Positions 1-4,935 of a stretch of 5,271 nucleotides of DNA are shown in pieces; position 1 is the stretch's first letter; each line of letters starts with the position of its first letter. The notes under the pieces were generated by a model, which saw nothing but the letters and a program-made list of their open reading frames with translations, ran no database searches and was not told where the DNA came from. A program made the position numbers and the translations under genes. Source of the stretch: an uncultured Pseudomonadota bacterium (GTDB taxonomy: Bacteria > Myxococcota > UBA796); the NCBI GenBank assembly GCA_913040875.1, contig CAJWHX010000272.1, forward strand, positions 1 through 5,271, in the 5' to 3' direction.

Positions 1-548
1 TGACCGACAACGACCAGACAGCATTTGTGACACGCTTAGACGATGAAAAGGGTACTCGGTTGATTGAAGCATTTCCAGACGGTGAATGGAATTCTATTGG
101 ACGAACCTTTTTATTGCACCCGCCACAGATTGAACGGTCTGGAGACATCGCGTTGATTTGTGCTGGAACCAGTGACCTTTATGTTGCCGAAGAATGCAGT
201 GCCACTCTCCGAGCAATGGGGCATGAACCCACACGAATCACCGACATTGGTGTGGCTGGACTCCACAGACTCCTTGGTAGAATCGATGAAATCCGAGAGC
301 ACAAAATCATCATTTGCATTGCTGGTATGGAAGGTGCACTGGCGACCGTCCTCGCAGGACTGGTTAGCATTCCGATTATTGGGGTACCAACATCTGTTGG
401 CTATGGATGTCATATGAACGGACTGACCCCTCTGCTCGGGATGCTCAACTCCTGTGCCCCAGGCGTTGTCGTGTGCAACATTGACAATGGATACGGAGCG
501 GCTATCGCGGCTCTTCGATTTGCCAATCTATTACCCAAACAGGATTGA
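1..548 (+). CDS. larB: LarB, pyridinium-3,5-biscarboxylic acid mononucleotide synthase (5' partial)
   Basis: LarB starts nickel-pincer nucleotide synthesis in the cytoplasm. It carboxylates the pyridinium ring of nicotinic acid adenine dinucleotide and releases AMP, giving the biscarboxylate mononucleotide that LarE then sulfurates. The family is recognised from an AIR-carboxylase (PurE)-like C-terminal domain. Counting from the GTG at 27, these are AGTSD (46-50), DIGVAGLHRLL (73-83), AGMEGAL (99-105), PTSVGYG (121-127), NSCA (141-144) and NIDNGYGA (151-158). The NSCA cysteine probably corresponds to the catalytic cysteine described for Lactobacillus LarB (from memory, not aligned). The frame is open back to base 3 with no start preceded by a convincing ribosome site, and the TRL..EK segment just after the GTG normally lies inside the family. 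The gene therefore begins upstream; about 181 codons are visible against a usual length near 250. It is followed after 8 nt by larC. Confidence 0.93.
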   Translation, partial: TDNDQTAFVTRLDDEKGTRLIEAFPDGEWNSIGRTFLLHPPQIERSGDIALICAGTSDLYVAEECSATLRAMGHEPTRITDIGVAGLHRLLGRIDEIREHKIIICIAGMEGALATVLAGLVSIPIIGVPTSVGYGCHMNGLTPLLGMLNSCAPGVVVCNIDNGYGAAIAALRFANLLPKQD

Positions 549-550
549 GG
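547..550 (+). promoter_or_regulatory. Ribosome binding site deciding the larC start
   Basis: GAGG lies 6 nt before the ATG at 557 and overlaps the larB stop codon (546-548). It supports the ATG at 557 over an in-frame TTG at 545, which would add only four residues and has no such site. Placement inside the upstream stop suggests translational coupling of larB and larC. Confidence 0.7.
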
Positions 551-556
551 CGAACA

Positions 557-1906
557 ATGACAGAACGTATTCTGTACATTGACCCAATCGGTGGGGTCGC
601 AGGCGACATGCTATGTGCGGCTCTTCTCGATGCAGGACTGAATGAGTCACTGTGGAGGCAGCACCTAGACTTGATCCCATGGAATGAGGACGCTCAAATT
701 ATTCGAAGCGACGTCATTCGAGGTGTATTTGCAGCCACACACATCAACATTACACCCACCACATCGGATGAGCCTCTTACGCCTTCAGCGAAACACGAAC
801 ATCCACACACACACGGTCACCATTCACATACGCATGCAGCCCACCCACCAAATCCAACGATGCACCGGAATACACACTCCGGTCCTCAACCCACTCCATG
901 GTCAGACCACCATCGAGGATTCACAGAGATCTCAGCGCTAATTTCAAACTCCCCATTGCCCACTCCCGTTAAAGAGATGGCAATTCAAGTATTTCGAGTG
1001 CTTGGCGAGGCAGAAGCAGACATTCATGGAACGTCACTGGATGAAGTACACTTTCATGAAGTGGGTGCTGTAGACTCGATTCTCGACATCGTCGGTTTCT
1101 GTTTGGGGGTTCATTTACTGGGTGTAACAATCATAACGGCGGGTCCCATCCCTTTATCAGGTGGCATGATTCACACTGCACATGGTCCGACCCCCCTTCC
1201 TGCACCCGCTACTTTGAGGATTCTTAAGGGATGGCCAAGCACTCAAGGGCACCCCAATCACGAACAAGTCACCCCAACAGGTGCAGCGATTCTAAGAGCA
1301 TTGGCTATCCACAGTTCTTTTCCTTCGATGGTGATCGAGTCTGATGGCTATGGCGCCGGCACACGAAACCCCCCTGCGTATCCAAATCTCGTGCGAGTCT
1401 GCATCGGAACACAGATCACAGCTGTAGAAGAACTCGATGAGACCCCTTCTGACATCATTGAGATTCAAGCCAATATCGACGATATGAGTGCTGAACTACT
1501 GAGCCCACTCATGGAGCGTTTGATGGAATCGGGTGCCTTAGACGTTACGCTCACACCAATCCTGATGAAAAAGGGACGCTCTGGACATCTTTGTACGATT
1601 CTCTCAACCGCAGAAGAACTCGATTCTGTAATTGAATCTTTGTTTACGCACTCCACCACGTTTGGATGTCGATTTATATCCAAGCAACGTAGAACACTTC
1701 AGCGCACTTGGGATACCGTCCAGACCACGCTCGGCACTGCCAGAATGAAAGTTGGGCATCAAGGGAATGTTCAACGACAGATGAGTGTTGAGTTTCAGGA
1801 TGCAAAACGCCTTGCAGAACAACACGTCCGATCGGTGGCATCCGTCGTCGCCATCGTTCAACACGAACACTGGAAGCAATTTCCACATCGCTACACAGGG
1901 AGATGA
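557..1906 (+). CDS. larC: LarC, nickel-pincer cofactor nickel insertase (CTP-dependent cyclometallase)
   Basis: LarC inserts nickel into pyridinium-3,5-bisthiocarboxylic acid mononucleotide, using CTP, to finish the nickel-pincer nucleotide. The 449-residue product shows the family signatures in order: DPIGGVAGDM (9-18), HRGFTEI (119-125), LDEVHFHEVGAVDSILDIVG (161-180), SGGMIHTAHGPTPLPAPAT (201-219), TPTGAAILRAL (239-249), GYGAGTR (264-270), NIDDMSAELL (306-315), and GALDVTLTPILMKKGR (326-341). The last two belong to the C-terminal part that corresponds to LarC2. A histidine-rich insert occupies residues 80-119. In Lactobacillus plantarum the protein is encoded as larC1/larC2 joined by a programmed frameshift; here both parts lie in one uninterrupted frame. 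The start is the ATG at 557, behind a GAGG site. The stop (1904-1906) lies 3 nt before the next gene, so larB, larC and the next gene are very probably co-transcribed. Confidence 0.94.
   Translation: MTERILYIDPIGGVAGDMLCAALLDAGLNESLWRQHLDLIPWNEDAQIIRSDVIRGVFAATHINITPTTSDEPLTPSAKHEHPHTHGHHSHTHAAHPPNPTMHRNTHSGPQPTPWSDHHRGFTEISALISNSPLPTPVKEMAIQVFRVLGEAEADIHGTSLDEVHFHEVGAVDSILDIVGFCLGVHLLGVTIITAGPIPLSGGMIHTAHGPTPLPAPATLRILKGWPSTQGHPNHEQVTPTGAAILRALAIHSSFPSMVIESDGYGAGTRNPPAYPNLVRVCIGTQITAVEELDETPSDIIEIQANIDDMSAELLSPLMERLMESGALDVTLTPILMKKGRSGHLCTILSTAEELDSVIESLFTHSTTFGCRFISKQRRTLQRTWDTVQTTLGTARMKVGHQGNVQRQMSVEFQDAKRLAEQHVRSVASVVAIVQHEHWKQFPHRYTGR
794..913 (+). other. Histidine-rich segment within LarC
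   Basis: Codons for LarC residues 80-119 include 13 histidines, with alternating H-x-H patterns (for example HPHTHGHHSHTH at 82-93), broken by a Pro/Asn-rich stretch. It lies between the N-terminal part and the conserved HRGFTEI motif. Such segments are common in nickel-handling proteins, and a role in nickel binding or storage is an inference. The DNA is correspondingly CA-rich and of low complexity. Confidence 0.8.
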
Positions 1907-1909
1907 ACC

Positions 1910-2659
1910 ATGTGGCTGACAACACTGCCTTTCCTGCTAACGCTTCTTTCTCCAAGTTGGGCAGAAGATGCTAACAGCATCATGAAATCCATAGAGAAGA
2001 AACAGCAATGGACCGTTGCTACACAAACCCTCTCACTCACGATTCAAAAGGGTCCCTCCAATAAAGGGAAACAGTACACCATGCAGACGCAAATGCGACG
2101 AGAGTCCGATGCAATCTACTGTCACGCACGATTCACCAAACCCAAAAGCGTTGGCAATACGCAGATTGTATGGATAGACAGAACCGTCGGAACAGATGAC
2201 ATGTGGCTCTATCTTCCAGCGCTCAAAAGGGTCACAACACTCAACGATAAAAATCAGTCCCGTGCGTTCATGGGTTCTGACTTTGAATTCAATGACTTTC
2301 TACTGATGAGTCTATCGCAGGAACACGCACTTCTGGAAAATACATCCACAACATGGGTCATCAAAAGTACGCCTACGAACAGCGATCAAACCCCATATAC
2401 CAGCTGGATCTCAAGCATTGATAAACAAACGCTAGCCCCCCTTGAAATTCAATTTTTCATCAATGAAAACAACGTGAAAGATCTCAAGATTCTGGAAGTG
2501 AATCCAGAAGGCATACCCACAAAAAGTCGAATGACCAACTTGGAGACCGGTTCAACAACTCTCCTTGAAATTCACTCGATCGATACCCAATCTGCGATTC
2601 CACTCTCGTACTTCACCAAAGAGCATCTCATCTCTGGCTCTTCTACACTGGAGCCTTAA
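1910..2659 (+). CDS. Outer membrane lipoprotein-sorting (LolA-like) family protein
   Basis: This is a 249-residue exported protein of the LolA-like 'outer membrane lipoprotein-sorting protein' family. The N-terminus has a hydrophobic stretch (MWLTTLPFLLTLLSPSWA) ending in a plausible signal peptidase I site, SWA|ED, at 18-19, so the mature protein should be periplasmic. Its n-region lacks a basic residue, which is unusual. The diagnostic block is MWLYLPALKRV (98-108) followed by SRAFMGSDFEFNDF (117-130), close to the family pattern; the rest is beta-strand-rich, as expected for a LolA/LolB-type barrel. Family members often sit beside RND/MMPL-type exporters and are thought to bind lipids or lipoproteins, but no exporter is visible here. 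The start has an AGGGAGA site at 1897-1903. It lies 3 nt after larC, and its stop overlaps the next ATG (TAATG). The precise substrate is unknown. Confidence 0.82.
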   Translation: MWLTTLPFLLTLLSPSWAEDANSIMKSIEKKQQWTVATQTLSLTIQKGPSNKGKQYTMQTQMRRESDAIYCHARFTKPKSVGNTQIVWIDRTVGTDDMWLYLPALKRVTTLNDKNQSRAFMGSDFEFNDFLLMSLSQEHALLENTSTTWVIKSTPTNSDQTPYTSWISSIDKQTLAPLEIQFFINENNVKDLKILEVNPEGIPTKSRMTNLETGSTTLLEIHSIDTQSAIPLSYFTKEHLISGSSTLEP

Positions 2660-3576
2660 TGTCTATCATTGCACTTTCATTTTGGCTGAACGGTTGGATA
2701 AGCAGTGCTTATGCTACTGGTATTCACACAACTGATGCCCCATGTCCGATTGACGATGAGGATACCGTCAAACTCTATTTTCAAATCTCCAGCAACGAAT
2801 ACGGGGGGTTTGATTCCGATGGCGCAACCTATTCAAGTGGCATGCAATTTAGAGAGCACGCCATTTCGACTTGCACCAAGTCTTTATTTTCTGCTTATCC
2901 AACCGATATGCAGGCATCTTTTAGTCCCGACGATATTCAACAGATCAAGACCTGGCTGACTCCCATCGCTGAACAGTACCCCAATCCTATGATATGGGAA
3001 CGGTATGAAATCGCCGCGGCGTATTACCGATGGAAAGGAAAACCCGCGTTGTTTATGGGTAGACTCTACTTGGAAGCAGCCTGGACAGCACGTGACAAAG
3101 CGGTTGGAATCCACCCCGATCTGAAAGGACCCGTGGTTGCTGATCAGATTCTGGAACAAGGTGCGAAAGAACTGCAAAAGGAACTCACCTTAGAACAACG
3201 GAAAATGGTGACTTTCAATCTTGCTCGGGTCGCACATCGGAACGCTCAATTTGATAAACGAGAGCAGTATTTAAAGGCGTTTTTAGCCGATCCCGAACTG
3301 GAAAAGTACGAACGAGAAGCCGGATTGGAATTTTCGAAATTGACCAAAGAAGTCGAACCCAGATTGTTGAGGCTCGCTCGATCAGAATACATGATCCACC
3401 TACAACAGGCTCCAAAAGATGGACAAACAATGTATCTGTTGGGAGATTTAAATCGTAGACTGGGTGAATATTCTCAGGCTCGAATGTATTTCGAACAGGC
3501 AAATCTGACTCCACAGTTGCAACCTGAACAACGGATGATCATCGCTCATTTTTTAGAGACAATGCCTAATATCTAG
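2659..3576 (+). CDS. Probable exported DUF2225-like protein with C-terminal TPR-like repeat
   Basis: A 305-residue protein of unknown function. A short hydrophobic N-terminus ends in SAYA|TG (cleavage near 19-20), which suggests export, although the n-region lacks basic residues. Residues 28-90 resemble the start of DUF2225 proteins: a CP motif (29-30), then SNEYGGFDSD (45-54), then a second cysteine (C72) in a HAISTC context followed by SAYPTDM. In DUF2225 these are two CxxC knuckles; here each retains a single cysteine (CPID, CTKS), so zinc binding is probably lost. The segment RLYLEAAWTARD (135-146) also fits DUF2225. The C-terminus is helical, and residues 255-283 (YLLGDLNRRLGEYSQA core) look like a TPR unit, suggesting a protein-binding scaffold. 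The start ATG overlaps the previous stop by 1 nt, with GGAG at 2650-2653, implying translational coupling. The gene prediction is firm, but the family assignment rests on motif memory and is only moderate. Confidence 0.72.
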   Translation: MSIIALSFWLNGWISSAYATGIHTTDAPCPIDDEDTVKLYFQISSNEYGGFDSDGATYSSGMQFREHAISTCTKSLFSAYPTDMQASFSPDDIQQIKTWLTPIAEQYPNPMIWERYEIAAAYYRWKGKPALFMGRLYLEAAWTARDKAVGIHPDLKGPVVADQILEQGAKELQKELTLEQRKMVTFNLARVAHRNAQFDKREQYLKAFLADPELEKYEREAGLEFSKLTKEVEPRLLRLARSEYMIHLQQAPKDGQTMYLLGDLNRRLGEYSQARMYFEQANLTPQLQPEQRMIIAHFLETMPNI

Positions 3577-3586
3577 CAATGTCTTT

Positions 3587-3608
3587 AAAAAAAGTTCCTT
3601 TTGGGAAC
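3587..3608 (-). terminator. Terminator-like hairpin, oriented for minus-strand transcripts
   Basis: A 5-bp inverted repeat, GTTCC (3594-3598) and GGAAC (3604-3608) with loop TTTTG, is preceded by seven A's (3587-3593). Read on the minus strand this is a stem followed by seven T's, the form of an intrinsic terminator. Read on the plus strand there is no T-run after the stem, so it is not a standard terminator for the upstream operon. The stem is short, and no minus-strand gene is visible to the right that would need it. Confidence 0.35.
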
Positions 3609-3619
3609 CAAACTGCCAG

Positions 3620-3679
3620 TTGAATGTCTAAGCATGTAGAAAATAATTTTGGACAGGATACTAAAAATGGAATTATGCT
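3620..3679 (+). promoter_or_regulatory. Candidate sigma70-type promoter(s) for the pentapeptide gene
   Basis: Two hexamer pairs fit loosely in this AT-rich stretch. TTGAAT (3620-3625) and AATAAT (3642-3647) are separated by 16 nt; TGGACA (3650-3655) and TATGCT (3674-3679) by 18 nt. Either would start a transcript 60-90 nt before the ATG at 3743. Neither is a strong match, and AT-rich DNA gives such matches by chance. A promoter here is expected mainly because a new gene starts after a 166-nt gap. Confidence 0.3.
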
Positions 3680-3708
3680 TTGTACAACTGCGATTATTTT
3701 TAATACCC

Positions 3709-3724
3709 CGATCATTTTTGATCG
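3709..3724 (+). repeat. Perfect 6-bp inverted repeat in the leader of the pentapeptide gene
   Basis: CGATCA (3709-3714) and TGATCG (3719-3724) are separated by TTTT. The repeat ends 18 nt before the start codon at 3743. It could be an operator, or an RNA hairpin upstream of the weak ribosome site (GGA at 3736-3738). No known regulator is recognised from it, and no T-run follows that would make it an attenuator. Confidence 0.5.
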
Positions 3725-3742
3725 ATATTTACAGATGGAACT

Positions 3743-4168
3743 ATGAGCACTCGAAGCATACCCAGACTAGACGACACAACTTTTACACGACAAGAAGTAC
3801 TGAATGCTCTAAAGAGCAAACACTCTCTATCAGGAAGCGACTTACGTGGTTTAGACCTCAGCGCCTTAGATTTTTCTGGAGTCGATCTGAGTTACTGCAA
3901 GCTTGCCGAATGCAACCTCAGCAAGTGCAACCTTCAAAAGGCCAACCTATCACACGCTTCTCTTTGGAAAGCGAATCTAAAACGGGCCAATCTGACTCAG
4001 GCTGTACTTATCGAAACCGATCTAGAATGGTGCAATCTAGATGGAACCACCCTTCATCAAGCGGTCATTCAGAGAACTCTTCTTCCACTGCAAATTTTGA
4101 CCAAGGAAGAAATCGACAATGCCATTCTGAATGGCAAGCAGATCCGCATGCCAAGCAAAGGCTGGTAA
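3743..4168 (+). CDS. Pentapeptide-repeat protein
   Basis: A 141-residue protein with 16 consecutive pentapeptides at residues 31-110, matching the A(D/N)Lxx pattern: for example GSDLR, GLDLS, ALDFS, KANLS, KANLK, RANLT and WCNLD. The central residue is nearly always Leu (once Phe, once Ile). Such arrays fold into a right-handed quadrilateral beta-helix, here about four coils. A short polar/helical N-terminal part precedes it (about 1-30), and a tail with a small helical segment follows (LTKEEIDNAILNGKQI, 119-134). There is no signal peptide or membrane segment, so it is probably cytosolic. Some relatives (Qnr, MfpA) mimic DNA and protect gyrase, but most have unknown roles, and this one is shorter than those. 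Cysteines are relatively frequent at the first two positions of the repeats (residues 52, 57, 62, 97). The ribosome site is weak (GGA, 3736-3738). The function is unknown; the ECF sigma gene begins 215 nt downstream. Confidence 0.88.
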   Translation: MSTRSIPRLDDTTFTRQEVLNALKSKHSLSGSDLRGLDLSALDFSGVDLSYCKLAECNLSKCNLQKANLSHASLWKANLKRANLTQAVLIETDLEWCNLDGTTLHQAVIQRTLLPLQILTKEEIDNAILNGKQIRMPSKGW

Positions 4169-4383
4169 AATCAAATACAGCGACAGAAGCCAATCCCCTC
4201 ACCTTCAATGCTGACACCTCCACAACCAGTTTGACGTATGAAGATCCGTCCGCGGATGAACAACATCAGAATTCGGAAGCGAAGAGTGACGTCACCTCCT
4301 TAGAACGTACTATTAAATGCTCAGAGCAATCCGATGTAGATCGGTTACATTCTGTGGAACGTGATACCACTCAGGGAGTCAAG
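4169..4383 (+). other. 215-nt gap between the pentapeptide and sigma genes; no gene recognised
   Basis: I see no convincing gene here. The sigma-factor frame stays open throughout and would encode a polar Ser/Thr/Asp/Glu-rich stretch with no start preceded by a ribosome site. Possible control elements are weak. There is a 10-bp perfect palindrome, GTGACGTCAC (4286-4295); a TATTAA (4311-4316) that could be a -10 box with a poor -35 overlapping the palindrome; a TTGACG (4231-4236) lacking a good partner; and a small dyad ATCCG/CGGAT (4244-4257). An autoregulated sigma promoter would be expected here, but no clear GGAAC-type ECF pair with proper spacing was found. Confidence 0.4.
4373..4378 (+). 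promoter_or_regulatory. Ribosome binding site deciding the sigma factor start
   Basis: AGGGAG lies 5 nt before the ATG at 4384, an ideal spacing. It is the only strong site upstream of the conserved sigma region 2 in this frame, and it fixes the start even though the frame stays open for hundreds of bases further upstream. Confidence 0.8.
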
Positions 4384-4935
4384 ATGTTGGACGAAGATCT
4401 GGTTCAGCTTTTACAAAATGGACAAAGAGAAGCGTTTACGACGCTCGTTTCAAAGTGGCAAGACCGTATCTTCACCTTTTGTTATCGACAGTTAAGAGAA
4501 ACGTCCCTTGCTGAGGAGGCTACGCAAGATGTATTTGTCAAAGTGTACACCTCCATCCACAATTTTCGAAAGGAATCTAAATTTTCGACATGGTTGTATC
4601 GAATTGCTACAAATCACTGTATCAACTTAAACAATCGTCATCATCGAAGGCATCGAAATCAACATCAGTCCTTCGATGAAATGCACACTCAACCAGCGGA
4701 AGAACATACGCCGCTGCAACAGCTTGAAAGAAGAGACTTTGAACAGCAACTCCAACAGGCTCTCCATCAACTCCCCGAAGAACATCGTGTGTTGTTGATA
4801 CTTCGAGACATTCAAGATTGCTCGTACGAAGAGATCTCTGAGATCACACAGTTGAATATCGGTACCATCAAAAGTCGCATCCACAGAGGACGACACAATC
4901 TACGACAAATCCTAAATGGAGGACAAGAGTCATGA
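4384..4935 (+). CDS. ECF-type RNA polymerase sigma factor (RpoE-like, sigma70 family)
   Basis: A 183-residue group 4 (ECF) sigma factor that directs RNA polymerase to a dedicated promoter set. Region 2 spans about 18-85: FTTLVSKWQDRIFTFCYR, the helix AEEATQDVFVKVY (43-55), and KFSTWLYRIATNHCIN (66-81), which has the -10 recognition and melting signature. A basic, His/Arg-rich linker (85-95) and a Gln-rich stretch lead to region 4 (about 122-177). That region contains LPEEHRVLLILRDIQDCSYEEISE (130-153) and the recognition helix IGTIKSRIHRGRHNLRQIL (159-177). Length and layout are typical; there is no C-terminal extension. The ATG at 4384 is chosen for its AGGGAG site. The stop overlaps the next gene as ATGA, tying it to an anti-sigma factor. 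Regulation by that partner is inferred from the arrangement; the inducing signal is unknown. Confidence 0.95.
   Translation: MLDEDLVQLLQNGQREAFTTLVSKWQDRIFTFCYRQLRETSLAEEATQDVFVKVYTSIHNFRKESKFSTWLYRIATNHCINLNNRHHRRHRNQHQSFDEMHTQPAEEHTPLQQLERRDFEQQLQQALHQLPEEHRVLLILRDIQDCSYEEISEITQLNIGTIKSRIHRGRHNLRQILNGGQES

Noticed and set aside
111..413. Open frame on the minus strand across larB
   Set aside because: It is antisense to a well-supported conserved gene, has no family resemblance, and is a shadow of the coding strand. The same holds for the minus-strand frames across 1465-1955, 2884-3177, 3215-3514 and 4627-4896.
27..548. GTG at 27 as the true larB start
   Set aside because: The frame is open to the window edge, the upstream bases give no good ribosome site, and the product would be about 70 residues short of the family, with conserved sequence already at its first residues. 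The gene is treated as 5' partial.
545..556. TTG at 545 as the larC start
   Set aside because: It adds four residues (MRRT) outside the conserved start and lacks a ribosome site, while the ATG at 557 has GAGG 6 nt upstream.
864..883. Inverted repeat ACCGGA/TCCGGT with an 8-nt loop
   Set aside because: It lies inside the His-rich coding part of larC, has no T-run and no sensible regulatory position, and is short enough to be chance.
557..1906. Programmed frameshift in larC as in Lactobacillus plantarum
   Set aside because: Both the N-terminal and the C-terminal LarC motifs lie in the same uninterrupted frame, so no frameshift is needed.
4136..4175. A ribosomal frameshift fusing the pentapeptide protein to the sigma frame
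   Set aside because: The frames would allow a -1 shift, but I see no X-XXY-YYZ slippery heptamer or following hairpin before the pentapeptide stop, and the protein ends naturally after its C-terminal helix.
3649..4935. A 428-residue sigma factor starting at the TTG at 3649
   Set aside because: The extra 245 residues overlap the pentapeptide gene in another frame and look like random Arg/Ser/Gln-rich sequence. A strong AGGGAG site places the start at 4384, giving the normal ECF length.
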